Notes: generated from the sequence alone by a model not told the origin. Shown: positions 28,813 to 38,094, numbered from the stretch's first letter. The stretch: 64,000 nt of DNA from Actinomyces sp. (GCF_030530635.1 NZ_JAUMUL010000006.1:14800-78799); one strand, 5' to 3'. Numbers and translations: made by a program.

Positions 28813-29622
28813 GTGGATCAGGAGGCCCTCACCGGCTCATTGCTCGCCGTCGATCTCGGTCCTGGCGCAAGTGGCTACTTCACCACTCGTGGTCCGGTGC
28901 CCTGGCGGGAGGGCGGCCCGTATGCGGGTTTCAACCTCGCCCTCCATGTCGGTGACGACCCCGCCCGGGTGGAGTCTCACCGTGGCCGGCTGGCGCGGGA
29001 ACTAGGAGCGACTCCGGGCGTCGATGGCCGGGAGGGCATCGCCTGGATGAATCAGGTCCACTCGGCCAGTGTTGCCGGGGCCGTGACTGACGCCGTACCC
29101 ACCGCGGACGCCCTAGTACTAGACATCCGTTCCACGACCTACGCCGAGCCCGACGTCGGACGGGCGCCGCTGCCGGCGGCGGCGGCCGTGCTTGTGGCCG
29201 ACTGCGTGCCACTGCTGCTGGCGGGAGCCGGGGGCGAAGTCGTCGCTGCGGTTCATGCCGGACGCCGCGGCCTGCTGGGAGGCATTGTCCCGGCCGCGGT
29301 GGGCGCCCTGGTCGACGCGGGCGCGGAGCCATCGGACATCTGGGCCGCCATCGGACCGTCGATCTGCGGCGCCTGCTATGAGGTGGGTGCCGACCTGCAT
29401 GATGCCGCGGCACAGGCCGAGCCCGCCTGTGCGAGCACCACGCGCTGGGGCACCCCCGGTATCGACCTGGCCGCCGGCGTAACCGCGCAACTGGAGCATG
29501 CCGGGGTGCGCCACATCCTCGACGTGCGTCGGTGCACCTATGAGGACGGCGACTTGTTCTCCTACCGTCATAGCGGCGTAACCGGTCGGCAGGCGGGGGT
29601 CGTTGTGCCGATGCTCAGATGA
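28813..29622 (+). CDS. pgeF: PgeF/YfiH-family (CNF1/polyphenol oxidase-like) peptidoglycan editing factor
   Basis: The 269-residue protein belongs to the YfiH/DUF152 family. The conserved zinc-site segments MNQVHS near 78, ADCVPLLL near 131, HAGRRGLLGGI near 148 and GPSICGACYEVG near 178 are visible, as is the terminal DVRRCTYEDGDLFSYRH. In E. coli the family removes wrongly incorporated residues from muropeptide precursors. GTG start three bases after ftsZ. In many actinomycetes ylmE (PLP-binding) follows; here it is absent. Confidence 0.88.
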   Translation: MDQEALTGSLLAVDLGPGASGYFTTRGPVPWREGGPYAGFNLALHVGDDPARVESHRGRLARELGATPGVDGREGIAWMNQVHSASVAGAVTDAVPTADALVLDIRSTTYAEPDVGRAPLPAAAAVLVADCVPLLLAGAGGEVVAAVHAGRRGLLGGIVPAAVGALVDAGAEPSDIWAAIGPSICGACYEVGADLHDAAAQAEPACASTTRWGTPGIDLAAGVTAQLEHAGVRHILDVRRCTYEDGDLFSYRHSGVTGRQAGVVVPMLR

Positions 29623-29746
29623 AGAATGGGACGCTGCTGACTTCCCATCTGATGACACGCCGCGGCGAATCATCCGCGCGACTGCTCCCTGCCGATACCG
29701 TCAACCACGTCCGGGCCGCGGGATCCGGACGGACAAGGAGCAACCC

Positions 29747-30208
29747 ATGAGCGCGCTGCGCAAAATGACCAATTTCCTCGGCTACTCCGAGCCTGCTGAT
29801 GAGGACTACGCCGAGACCCCCGAGGCCGCCCACGTCGATTTCACCCGGGACCTGGCGGATGACTACGCCGAGCCCGATGCCGACACCAACGTGTACGAGG
29901 CCCAGTTCGAAGAAGCGGCAACGCCCGATCTGCGCCGGATCGTCACGGTGCACCCCTCGACCTATAACGAGGCACGGGTGATTGGTGAGGCCTTCCGAGA
30001 CGGAGTGCCGGTAATCGTCAACCTGACCAACATGAGCGAATCGGATGCCCGCCGTATGGTCGACTTCTCTGCCGGGCTGGTTTTCGGCCTGCACGGGGCC
30101 ATTGAGCGGGTCACGCCGCGCGTCTTCCTCCTGACCCCGACGTCGGTGGCCATTGACGACGGCGATGACTCCGAGGACGCCCACGGACGTTTCTTCAACC
30201 AGAGCTGA
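29747..30208 (+). CDS. sepF: Cell division protein SepF
   Basis: The 153-residue protein has an N-terminal amphipathic helix (MSALRKMTNFLGY), an acidic linker and a C-terminal SepF domain near 65-140 (RRIVTVHPSTYNEARVIGEA, VIVNLTNMSESDARRMVDF, FGLHGAIERVTPRVFLLTP). It tethers FtsZ to the membrane in organisms without FtsA. AAGGAG precedes the ATG; the 124 bp before it hold no gene. Confidence 0.95.
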   Translation: MSALRKMTNFLGYSEPADEDYAETPEAAHVDFTRDLADDYAEPDADTNVYEAQFEEAATPDLRRIVTVHPSTYNEARVIGEAFRDGVPVIVNLTNMSESDARRMVDFSAGLVFGLHGAIERVTPRVFLLTPTSVAIDDGDDSEDAHGRFFNQS

Positions 30209-30222
30209 CTGGGTCTCCAACA

Positions 30223-30516
30223 TTGGTAACCGTTTCAATCGTCAGTATCGTTGCGAGTCTGCTCAACCTGTACGTCCTGGTCCTGCTGATCCGGGTGGTG
30301 CTGGACTGGGTCCAGATATTCGCCCGCAGCTGGCGGCCCACCGGCGCGGTACTGGTCTTGGCGAACATCGTGTACGGCCTCACCGACCCACCGCTGCGGC
30401 AGATACGCCGCTTCGTGCCGCTGCTGCAGCTGGGGGGCGTTGGTATCGATCTGAGCTTCCTGGTGCTGTGGTTCGGCATCTCCATCATCCAGCGCCTGCT
30501 CCTGCTGCTGGTATGA
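30223..30516 (+). CDS. YggT family membrane protein
   Basis: The 97-residue protein has two membrane helices (about 4-26 and 68-92) joined by the family segment RSWRPTGAVLVLANIVYGLTDP. The YggT family is common between sepF and divIVA in Gram-positive bacteria, as here; its molecular role is unresolved, with links to division and osmotic stress. The start is a TTG 14 bases after sepF, the only candidate that keeps the first helix whole. Confidence 0.88.
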   Translation: MVTVSIVSIVASLLNLYVLVLLIRVVLDWVQIFARSWRPTGAVLVLANIVYGLTDPPLRQIRRFVPLLQLGGVGIDLSFLVLWFGISIIQRLLLLLV

Positions 30517-30654
30517 GGCAGAGGTCTCGGGAGACAGTACAACATCACAGTGACAGAACGACGCCTGCGGAAATGAAATGGTATCGTGATTCCAGGCGTG
30601 CTCGAGTAACGCCGGTGTGACGCCATTGGCGCAACATGCCGTTCTGAATGTGCT

Positions 30655-30677
30655 TGAACCTCGCGTTCAGGTATCGT
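30655..30677 (+). promoter_or_regulatory. Inverted repeat and -10 before the short divIVA-like copy
   Basis: TGAAC-CTCGC-GTTCA (30655-30669) is followed directly by GG and a -10-like TATCGT (30672-30677). The layout is the same as at 30985-31008 before the full divIVA. An inverted repeat within the -35/-10 spacer is typical of MerR-family control. Confidence 0.5.
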
Positions 30678-30742
30678 TCATCCACGAGGGCCGGTCCTCC
30701 GGTGCTCGTGGCATCTATCGTAACGACACCGAGGTAACGACT

Positions 30743-30964
30743 ATGGCGCGGCTGACAGCAGACGACGTCCTCAACAAGAAGCTCCCGATGACCAGACACC
30801 GCGGGGGGTACGAGCAGGATGCGGTCGACGAGTCTCTTGACGAAGTCATCGACTCCATGCGTTATCTCGAGGATGAACTGGTGTCCGCCAACGCCGCGGT
30901 GGCGCGTTTGGAACGCGCCACCGCACCTATGGAGGGGTTGGGGGGTGTGACACCGGGCGCGTGA
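30743..30964 (+). CDS. Short degenerate DivIVA N-terminal domain copy
   Basis: The 73-residue product matches only the first ~46 residues of the next gene and then runs out into an unrelated tail. Leaders are near identical: 46 of 48 bases before and including the ATG match those of the full divIVA 332 bp downstream. Residues important in DivIVA have changed: the membrane-inserting FREGYEQD loop reads HRGGYEQD, and EVDEFLDEV reads AVDESLDEV. It lacks the coiled coil needed for assembly. It could be a decaying duplicate or a small modulator able to pair with full-length DivIVA. GAGG lies before the ATG, so translation is plausible. Confidence 0.6.
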   Translation: MARLTADDVLNKKLPMTRHRGGYEQDAVDESLDEVIDSMRYLEDELVSANAAVARLERATAPMEGLGGVTPGA

Positions 30965-30984
30965 CATGCGCCTCCGAAAGTGGC

Positions 30985-31008
30985 CTGAACCTGGAGTTCA
31001 GGTAATCT
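30985..31008 (+). promoter_or_regulatory. Inverted repeat and -10 of the divIVA promoter
   Basis: CTGAAC-CTGGA-GTTCAG (30985-31001) is a perfect 6-bp-arm repeat, followed by -10-like TAATCT (31003-31008). The repeat would fill the -35/-10 spacer. It shares most bases with the site at 30655 and, on the complement, the core ACTCCAGGTT resembles the ftsZ site. Confidence 0.55.
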
Positions 31009-31074
31009 GTCCGCATGAGTCGCCGGTTATCCGGTGCTCGTGGCATCTACCGTAACGACACCGAGGTGACGACT

Positions 31075-31683
31075 ATGACGCTGCTGACAGCAGACGACGT
31101 CCTCAATAAGAAGTTCCAGGCAACCAAGTTCCGCGAGGGATACGAGCAGGACGAGGTCGACGAGTTCCTCGACGAGGTCGTCGAGTCCATGCGCCAGCTT
31201 GAGGCCGAGAACGCCGACCTGAAGTCGAAGCTCGAGGCCGCCAACGCACGCATCTCTGAGCTTGGCGAAGGCGCTCAGGCTGCGCCGACACCGGTCTCCG
31301 CGCAGGAGACGACGGTGGTCGAGCCCGTCATCACGCACGCTCCGGTTGCCCAGGTCGCCGACGGGTCTCAGGAGCCGGTTGCCGCCTCCGGCATGCTCGA
31401 GCTGGCCCAGCGCCTGCACGATGAGCACGTCGCCAACGGCCGGGCCGAGGGCGAGCGCATCATCGCTGAGGCGCGTGCCACCGGCGAACAGGTGGTTCGC
31501 GAGGCCGAGGACCAGCGCAACCGCACACTGGCCCAGCTGGAGAAGGAGCGCTCCGGCCTGGAGCACAAGATCGACGAGCTGCGCCGCTTCGAGTCCGACT
31601 ACCGCACTCGCCTCAAGAGCTACCTGCACAATCTGCTCACTACGGTCGAGGACGGCAACGAGTCGGCCACGCCGAGTCTGTAA
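31075..31683 (+). CDS. divIVA: Polar growth and septation protein DivIVA (Wag31)
   Basis: The 202-residue protein has the conserved N-terminal DivIVA domain (LTADDVLNKKF, FREGYEQDEVDEFLDEVVESM), whose exposed Phe-Arg inserts in curved membrane. Coiled-coil segments follow at about 38-62 and 110-190, separated by an Ala/Val/Pro-rich linker. It organises polar or septal wall growth in actinobacteria. The ATG at 31075 has GAGGTGACGACT upstream; the in-frame ATG 60 bases earlier lies in the leader shared with the duplicate, so it is not used here. Confidence 0.95.
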   Translation: MTLLTADDVLNKKFQATKFREGYEQDEVDEFLDEVVESMRQLEAENADLKSKLEAANARISELGEGAQAAPTPVSAQETTVVEPVITHAPVAQVADGSQEPVAASGMLELAQRLHDEHVANGRAEGERIIAEARATGEQVVREAEDQRNRTLAQLEKERSGLEHKIDELRRFESDYRTRLKSYLHNLLTTVEDGNESATPSL

Positions 31684-31814
31684 CGCTTACGCCTCTGCGC
31701 CGTTCGACGTCGCGGTGCCCCCCAGCTCGGGGCGATGGTTCATTCCTGACCGTCGCCCCGAGTGGGTGAGTCGTCGCGCTGCGTAGGCGTGCTGTCAGCG
31801 ATCCGACGATTCCC

Positions 31815-32468
31815 GTGAATGACATGAGCGACACTCCTGAACCCGTCACGCCGATCCGGCCCTCCGTGGCGGCCTCACCAGCCCAGGCTCCGGAAACGGC
31901 AGAAGCGGCGGATACGGGCGATCCGCGGAGGCCGGGGGCTGCGGAGTCTAAGTGGCGACGGCACTCGGTGTTCCTATGGGCTCTGGCCTCGACAGTGGTG
32001 GTGGTCGATCAGCTGACCAAGGCGGCGGCGGTGGCGACCCTGTCTGATGGGCACCGCGTAAACCTGCTGGGCGACTGGCTGACTCTGGTCCTGGTACGCA
32101 ACCCCGGCGCCGCGTTCTCCTTCGCCACCGGCCAGACCTGGATCTTCTCCATCGTCGCTGCGGTTGTGACGGTGGTGATCATCCGCGCCTCCCGGCGTCT
32201 GGGGTCAACCTGGTGGGCGGCCGCGCTCGGCCTGGTACTGGGGGGTGCGGTGGGAAATCTCATCGACCGGTTGGCCCGCGCCCCCGGAGTGCTGCGTGGG
32301 CACGTCATTGACTTCATCGACTATGGCGGTTGGTTCGTGGGGAACGTGGCCGATATCGCGATCGTGAGCGGCGCCGTATTCATTATGGCGCTGTCTCTGC
32401 GCGGCCGCGAGATCGACGGAACCCGCACCGGGGAAACAAGGGGCCGTCACGTGGAGCGCGGCTCGTGA
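31815..32468 (+). CDS. lspA: Lipoprotein signal peptidase LspA
   Basis: The 217-residue protein has about 55 extra N-terminal residues and then four membrane helices. The catalytic aspartates are in [11 protein letters not shown] near 138 and GNVADIAI near 177. VVVDQLTKA near 61 and RNPGAAFSF near 96 are further family motifs. It cleaves the signal peptide from diacylated prolipoproteins, as an aspartyl peptidase in the membrane. The GTG start is uncertain; an ATG three codons later is equally possible. GTGA overlap with the next gene. Confidence 0.93.
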   Translation: MNDMSDTPEPVTPIRPSVAASPAQAPETAEAADTGDPRRPGAAESKWRRHSVFLWALASTVVVVDQLTKAAAVATLSDGHRVNLLGDWLTLVLVRNPGAAFSFATGQTWIFSIVAAVVTVVIIRASRRLGSTWWAAALGLVLGGAVGNLIDRLARAPGVLRGHVIDFIDYGGWFVGNVADIAIVSGAVFIMALSLRGREIDGTRTGETRGRHVERGS

Positions 32469-33385
32469 GTCTGCGGCTGATGCCGGTTCCGGAGGGACTC
32501 GTAGGGCAACGTCTGGACGCCGCGCTGGCGCGCATGACCGGCCTGTCGCGCACCAGGATCGGCACGTTGTGTGCCCAGGGCGGGGTGCGCCTGGACGGGG
32601 TCGTGGCAGACAAGTCGGAGCGTCTGGCGGCGGGGGCCATGATTGAGCTTGACCTGCCCGAATCCCGGTCGCAAGAGCCCGTATCCACGCCCGTGTCCGG
32701 ACTGGGGATCCTCTACGAGGACGAGCACATCGTCGTTGTGGACAAGCCCGCCGGCGTCGCCGCGCATCCGTCGGTGGGTTGGGATGGCCCCGATGTGCTC
32801 GGCGCACTGAAGGCGATGCAGGTGCGCGTGGCCACCTCAGGAGCCGCCGAGCGCCAGGGCATCGTCTCCCGGCTGGACGTGGGCACCTCCGGCGTCATGA
32901 TCGTCGCCAAGGGGGAGCGCGCGTACTCCGTGCTCAAGCGCGCCTTCAGAGAGCATACGGTGGATAAGGTCTACCACGCGTTGGTGCAGGGGCATCTGGA
33001 CCCCACTTCGGGAACGATCGACGCCCCCATCGGCCGCCATCCCGGGCGCGAGTGGAAGATGGCGATCATCAATGGTGGTCGCGAGTCCATCACCCATTAC
33101 GACGTCATAGAGGCCATGCCCCGCGTCTGCCTGGCACAGGTTCATCTTGAGACCGGTCGGACTCACCAGATCCGCGTGCACATGGCCGCTGTCGGCCACC
33201 CCTGCGTAGGCGATGCCACCTACGGCGCGGACCCGGCCTTGACGGCTCATACCGGCCTGAGGCGTCAGTGGCTGCACGCCACCGAGCTGACCATCGCCCA
33301 TCCGATTACCGGGCGGCGACTCACCTTTAACAGCGACTACCCCGAAGACCTCGCCCACGCCCTGGAGGTCGTGCGTTTGCCTTGA
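32465..33385 (+). CDS. rluD: RluA/RluD-family 23S rRNA pseudouridine synthase
   Basis: The 306-residue protein has an N-terminal S4 RNA-binding domain (about 14-75) and a PseudoU_synth_2 catalytic domain. The catalytic aspartate lies in [12 protein letters not shown] near 136-147; HRLDxxTSG is the usual form, here [17 protein letters not shown] near 91 and [18 protein letters not shown] near 229 also match. The family isomerises uridines in 23S rRNA helix 69 or related sites; the exact target is inferred. It follows lspA in most actinobacteria. Confidence 0.9.
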   Translation: MSLRLMPVPEGLVGQRLDAALARMTGLSRTRIGTLCAQGGVRLDGVVADKSERLAAGAMIELDLPESRSQEPVSTPVSGLGILYEDEHIVVVDKPAGVAAHPSVGWDGPDVLGALKAMQVRVATSGAAERQGIVSRLDVGTSGVMIVAKGERAYSVLKRAFREHTVDKVYHALVQGHLDPTSGTIDAPIGRHPGREWKMAIINGGRESITHYDVIEAMPRVCLAQVHLETGRTHQIRVHMAAVGHPCVGDATYGADPALTAHTGLRRQWLHATELTIAHPITGRRLTFNSDYPEDLAHALEVVRLP

Positions 33386-33467
33386 GTTCGCTGAGATCGG
33401 TTGAAACCGAAGCGTGGAAGGGGAGCTACGCTGTACATGGCCCTACCGCGCTCACTGGAGGTCAAGC

Positions 33468-34028
33468 GTGCTCCACGAACCGATCCTCAACGGCCATCCG
33501 CCCCTGCGGATTGCACCTCTGCGCACCGTTGTCGAGCCGATCTCCTTCGCCACCGCCCGCGGAGACGATGCAGACCCCGCCCTGGACGCCCTGCGACGCG
33601 GGCTGGCAGACGTGCGGCTAGAGGTGTTCGTAGGCGAGCAGGACGTCCCTCTGGCATTGGAGATCGACGCCCGTGATTTCGCCGCCACCACTATTCACGT
33701 GCTTGCCTCCGGCTCCGATGGCGCCCCCCTGGGCGCAGCGCGCCTACTGTTCGACTCCGATCACCCCGGGCAGGCGCATTTGGGACGCCTGGCAGTCAGG
33801 CGGGCCGCCCGCGGTATCGGGCTGGGCGCGCGGCTGGTCGCTGCTGTCGAACAGGCCGCGCTGGAACGCACCATTGCAGAAGGCGGTGAGATCACGGTGT
33901 TACTCGCGGCGCAGGAGCAGGCGATGGACTTCTACCGGCGCTGCGGTTACCGGGTGCTCACCGGCGAGCGCTACCTGGATGCCGACATCTGGCATCAGGA
34001 CATGGTCCGGACCCTGCATCGCTCCTAA
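33468..34028 (+). CDS. GNAT family N-acetyltransferase
   Basis: The 186-residue protein has the GNAT core. LEVFVGEQDVPLALEID near 46 begins the fold, and HLGRLAVRRAARGIGLGARLV near 103-123 is the acetyl-CoA-binding V/RRxxRGxG/A loop. MDFYRRCGYRV near 153 completes motif B. Acceptor substrate unknown. The GTG at 33468 is preferred because CTGGAGGTC precedes it. It is immediately upstream of dnaE, a layout also common in related genomes. Confidence 0.85.
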   Translation: MLHEPILNGHPPLRIAPLRTVVEPISFATARGDDADPALDALRRGLADVRLEVFVGEQDVPLALEIDARDFAATTIHVLASGSDGAPLGAARLLFDSDHPGQAHLGRLAVRRAARGIGLGARLVAAVEQAALERTIAEGGEITVLLAAQEQAMDFYRRCGYRVLTGERYLDADIWHQDMVRTLHRS

Positions 34029-34029
34029 G

Positions 34030-37000
34030 ATGAGCCGCATGGCAGACATGAGCGGCCCGCAGACGGCAGGCGAGCAGGCGGACGGCAAGGAGCCCCACGA
34101 CGACTTCGTCCACCTGCACGTGCACACCGACTACTCCATGCTCGATGGTGCCGGCAAGATCAAGGACTACGTCGCCGAGGCCAAGCGGCTGGGGCAGCGC
34201 GCCCTGGCCATAACCGACCACGGCTACATGTTCGGCGCCTACGAGTTCTACGCCGCGGCCAAGCAGGCCGGCATCAAGCCGATCATCGGGGTGGAGGCGT
34301 ACATGACGCCGGGCACATCCCGCTTCGACAAGACCCGCGTGTTCTGGGGGGAGGAGTCCCAGCGCTCCGACGATGTCTCCGCCCGTGGCTCCTACACGCA
34401 TATGACTCTGTTGGCCCGCAACGACGAGGGCCTGCACAACCTCATGCGCCTGGACTCCTACGCCTCCCTGGAGGGGCAGTGGGGTAAGGCGCCGCGTATG
34501 GACCGTGAACTGCTGTCCCGCTACGCGGGTGGCCTCATCGGCTCCACCGGTTGCCCGTCCAGCGAGGTGCAGACCCGTCTGCGCCTGGGCCAGTGGGATG
34601 AGGCCCTGCGCGCCGCCGGCGAGCTGCAGGACATCTTCGGCAAGGACTTCTTCTACGTCGAACTCATGGACCACGGGCTGGAGATTGAGCGGCGCGTCGT
34701 CAAGGACCTGCTGCGGATCTCCGAGATTCTGGACGCCCCCCTGCTGGCGACCAACGACTCCCACTACGTGCGCCCCGAGGACCGTACCGTTCAGGACGCG
34801 ATGCTGTGCATCAACTCCGGCTCGGTACTGTCGGACCCGGACCGCTTCAAGTTCGACGGCGACACCTACTACCTGCGCCCCGGCCGCGAGATGCGCGCCC
34901 TGTTCAAGGAGATGCCCCAGGCCTGCGATAACACGCTGCTGGTGGCCGAGCAGTGCAATGTCACCTTCCAGACCGTCGATGAAGGTGCCTCCTTCATGCC
35001 GGTCTTCCCCGTGCCCGAGGGGGAGACCATGGAGTCCTGGTTCATAAGCGAATGCTGGAAGGGCATGGACCGGCGCTTCCACGGCAGCATCCCGGAGGAG
35101 TGCCGCAAGCAGGCCGAGTACGAGATCGGCGTCATCGTGCAGATGGGCTTCCCCGGCTACTTCCTGGTGGTGGCCGACTACATCAACTGGGCCAAGGATC
35201 ACGGCATCCGAGTGGGGCCCGGGCGCGGCTCCGGCGCCGGCTCCATGGTCGCTTACGCCATGGGCATCACCGAACTCAACCCCCTCAACCACGGCCTGAT
35301 CTTTGAGCGCTTCCTGAACCCCGAGCGGATATCCATGCCGGATATCGACGTCGACTTCGACGAGCGTCGGCGCGACGAGGTCATCGAGTATGTCAAGCAG
35401 AAGTACGGGGACGACCGTGTCAGCCAGGTGGTCACCTACGGCGTCATCAAGGCCAAGCAGTCTCTGAAGGACTCCTCCCGCGTGATGGGCTACCCCTACG
35501 CCGTCGGTGACCGGCTCACCAAGGCCATGCCGCCGACCATCATGGGGAAGGACATCACCATCAAGGGCATGTTCAACCCCGAGGACCCGCGCTACGGGGA
35601 GGCGCAGGCCTTCCGCGATCTACACGCGGAGGATCCGGACGCGCAGAAGATCGTGGAACTGGCCGGCGGTCTGGAAGGCATGACCCGCCAGTGGGGCGTA
35701 CATGCCTGTGCCGTGATCATGTCCAGTCAGACGCTGACCGACATCATCCCCATGATGCAGCGCCTGCAGGACGGCGCCTACATCACCCAGTTCGACTACC
35801 CCACCTGTGAACACCTGGGCCTGCTGAAGATGGACTTCCTGGGGCTGCGCAACCTCACGGTCATCTCCGACGCTCTGGACAACATCATCGCCAACGGCAA
35901 GGAACCGCTGGATATCGATCATGTCGAGCTGGACGACAAGGCCACCTACGAGCTGCTGGCCCGCGGCGAGACCCTGGGAGTCTTCCAGCTGGACGGCGGC
36001 GGCATGCGCACCCTGCTGCGGCTGATGAAGCCAGACAACTTCGAAGACATCTCCGCCGTCGGCGCCCTGTACCGGCCGGGCCCCATGGGTGCGGAATCCC
36101 ACACCAACTACGCCCTGCGCAAGAACGGTCTGCAGGAGATCACCCCCATCCACCCCGAGCTCAAGGAGGCCCTGGAGCCGATCCTGGGCACGACCTACGG
36201 CCTGATCGTCTACCAGGAGCAGGTCATGAAGATCGCCACGGATCTGGCGGGCTTCTCCATGGGTAAGGCCGACGCCCTGCGCAAGGCCATGGGCAAGAAG
36301 AAGATGGACATCCTGGAGAAGATGTTCGTCGAGTTCGAGGCCGGCATGGTCGAGCGGGGTTTCTCCAAGGAGTCGGTCAAGGCGCTGTGGGACGTGGTGG
36401 TCCCGTTCGCCAAGTACGCCTTCAACAAGGCGCACTCCGCCGCCTATGGCGTGGTGTCCTATTGGACCGCCTACCTCAAGGCGCATTTCCCCACCGAGTA
36501 CATGGCCGCCCTGTTGACCTCCCAGAAGGACAACAAGGACAAGCTCGGCGTCTATCTGGGCGAGTGCAGGCACATGGGCATCAGGGTGCTGCCACCGGAC
36601 GTCAACGCCTCTCGCGCCCAGTTCTCCGCCGTCGGGGAGGACGTGCGTTTCGGACTCGGTGCGGTGCGCAATGTCGGTGCCAACGTCGTCGAGGCCATCG
36701 TGCAGGCCCGTGAGGACAAGGGCGACTTCACCAGCTTCGAAGACTTCCTCGACAAGGTCCCGGCGGTGGTGTGCAACAAGCGCACCATTGACTCCCTGAT
36801 CAAGGCCGGCGCCTTCGACACGCTGGGCAAGTCCCGGCGTGCGCTGCAGGCCTGTCATGAGGAGTTCGTCGACGAGATCATCGGGGTCAAGCGCAACGAG
36901 GCCGCCGGCCAGTTCGACCTGTTCGCCTCCCTCATGGGGGAGGGGACCGGCGACGCCGCTGCCGGCTTCGGCTCCGGTCCGGTCTTCTCCTCGGAGGTCC

Positions 37001-37653
37001 CCGACCTGCCGGAGTGGGACAAGAAGGACAAGCTCGCCTATGAGCGCGACATGCTCGGCCTGTATGTGTCCGATCATCCGCTGCTCGGGCTGGAGAGCGC
37101 CCTGGCCAAGCTGGCCGACACCGAGATCTCCGATCTGATCGAGGACGATGACCGGCCCGACGGTGCCATGGTCACCATTGCCGGCTTGATCACCGCGTTG
37201 ACTCGCAAGACCACCAAGCAGGGCAACCTGTGGGCGATCGCCCAGATCGAGGACCTCGGCGGCAGCATGGAGGCGCTGTTCTTCCCGTCCACCTACCAGA
37301 CGGTCTCCACGATGTTGGCTCCGGATACGGTGGTTACTGTGCGCGGCCGACTGAACCGGCGCGACGGTCAGGTCGCCTTGTATGCGCAGGAGATGACGGT
37401 TCCGGATGTCTCGAGTTCCACGCACGAGGCGGTCACCATCACCCTGCCCACGAACCGTTGCACCGGCCCGCTGGTGGAGCAGTTCAAGACGGTGTTGGAG
37501 AAGCACCCCGGGATGTCGACCGTGCGCCTGACTCTGACGAGTCCCGGGCGGGAAGTGCGTACGCAACTGGACAACTCCCTGCGGGTGGAGGCCTCCGCGG
37601 CCTTCTACTCCGACATCAAGGCGTTGCTGGGACCTGGTTGCCTGAAGCGCTGA
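34030..37653 (+). CDS. dnaE: DNA polymerase III alpha subunit DnaE
   Basis: The 1207-residue C-family replicative polymerase starts with a PHP domain (HLHVHTDYSMLDGAGKI near 28). The palm follows with GPGRGSGAGSMVAYAMGI near 396 and PDIDVDFDERRRDEVIEY near 436, holding the catalytic aspartates; KMDFLGLRNLTVI and GVFQLDGGGMRTLL come next. The tandem HhH and C-terminal OB-fold (MVTIAGLITALTRK near 1047) are present. It is the DnaE1 type by length. The first ATG is used, with no clear ribosome site; ATGs at codons 4 and 7 are alternatives. Confidence 0.97.
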   Translation: MSRMADMSGPQTAGEQADGKEPHDDFVHLHVHTDYSMLDGAGKIKDYVAEAKRLGQRALAITDHGYMFGAYEFYAAAKQAGIKPIIGVEAYMTPGTSRFDKTRVFWGEESQRSDDVSARGSYTHMTLLARNDEGLHNLMRLDSYASLEGQWGKAPRMDRELLSRYAGGLIGSTGCPSSEVQTRLRLGQWDEALRAAGELQDIFGKDFFYVELMDHGLEIERRVVKDLLRISEILDAPLLATNDSHYVRPEDRTVQDAMLCINSGSVLSDPDRFKFDGDTYYLRPGREMRALFKEMPQACDNTLLVAEQCNVTFQTVDEGASFMPVFPVPEGETMESWFISECWKGMDRRFHGSIPEECRKQAEYEIGVIVQMGFPGYFLVVADYINWAKDHGIRVGPGRGSGAGSMVAYAMGITELNPLNHGLIFERFLNPERISMPDIDVDFDERRRDEVIEYVKQKYGDDRVSQVVTYGVIKAKQSLKDSSRVMGYPYAVGDRLTKAMPPTIMGKDITIKGMFNPEDPRYGEAQAFRDLHAEDPDAQKIVELAGGLEGMTRQWGVHACAVIMSSQTLTDIIPMMQRLQDGAYITQFDYPTCEHLGLLKMDFLGLRNLTVISDALDNIIANGKEPLDIDHVELDDKATYELLARGETLGVFQLDGGGMRTLLRLMKPDNFEDISAVGALYRPGPMGAESHTNYALRKNGLQEITPIHPELKEALEPILGTTYGLIVYQEQVMKIATDLAGFSMGKADALRKAMGKKKMDILEKMFVEFEAGMVERGFSKESVKALWDVVVPFAKYAFNKAHSAAYGVVSYWTAYLKAHFPTEYMAALLTSQKDNKDKLGVYLGECRHMGIRVLPPDVNASRAQFSAVGEDVRFGLGAVRNVGANVVEAIVQAREDKGDFTSFEDFLDKVPAVVCNKRTIDSLIKAGAFDTLGKSRRALQACHEEFVDEIIGVKRNEAAGQFDLFASLMGEGTGDAAAGFGSGPVFSSEVPDLPEWDKKDKLAYERDMLGLYVSDHPLLGLESALAKLADTEISDLIEDDDRPDGAMVTIAGLITALTRKTTKQGNLWAIAQIEDLGGSMEALFFPSTYQTVSTMLAPDTVVTVRGRLNRRDGQVALYAQEMTVPDVSSSTHEAVTITLPTNRCTGPLVEQFKTVLEKHPGMSTVRLTLTSPGREVRTQLDNSLRVEASAAFYSDIKALLGPGCLKR

Positions 37654-37740
37654 CTTGCTGAGGTGTTGACGTCGCGGACCGTGGGCAAGACAACGCCCAA
37701 CTCCACTGACTCCCGGCCTGCTGCGACCTTTTGTACCCTA

Positions 37741-38094
37741 CTACGAGCTTTTGCGTGCGCCAGAGACCTCCGCGGTCCGGGATGCTCGGCTGCCTACAAC
37801 CACAGGTCCTTCCGGCGTCGTGTCAGGTGCGCTGCGGATGGTGGGGACAGGTCCACCAGGCGCCGCGATTACGACGGCGCCGGCCGCTCCCGTCGGCAAG
37901 TCCACGACGACGACGTCGCCGCCGACCAGGCGGTGTCCACGTCGGGTCTCAACCTCTCCGTTGACCATGACGTCGCCGGACTGGATGGCTATGCGGGCCT
38001 CGGCCCCATCCTCCACCAGGCCTGCGAGCTTGAGGAACTGTCCGAGCTTGATTTCGCCGGAGACGGCAACGGAGGGGAACGCGGAAGCAGACAT
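37741..38094 (-). CDS. S4 domain RNA-binding protein (YbcJ/YaaA-like)
   Basis: The 117-residue protein contains a compact S4 domain. GEIKLGQFLKLAGLVEDGAEAR near 12 and IQSGDVMVNGEVETRRGHRLVGGDVV near 36 are typical of the small RNA-binding S4 family that includes YbcJ and YaaA. A Pro/Thr-rich tail of about 50 residues follows. It probably binds structured RNA. It is convergent with dnaE and divergent from the gene at 38183. The start is the ATG at 38094; longer frames lack family similarity. Confidence 0.8.
   Translation of the reverse strand: MSASAFPSVAVSGEIKLGQFLKLAGLVEDGAEARIAIQSGDVMVNGEVETRRGHRLVGGDVVVVDLPTGAAGAVVIAAPGGPVPTIRSAPDTTPEGPVVVGSRASRTAEVSGARKSS

Noticed and set aside
31015..31074. 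Upstream ATG as divIVA start
   Set aside because: It lies in the leader that is shared with the short copy, where it is not conserved, and the ATG at 31075 has the ribosome site.
35620..37566. 648-codon open frame antisense to dnaE
   Set aside because: dnaE is intact and conserved here; the antisense translation has no domain and no ribosome site.
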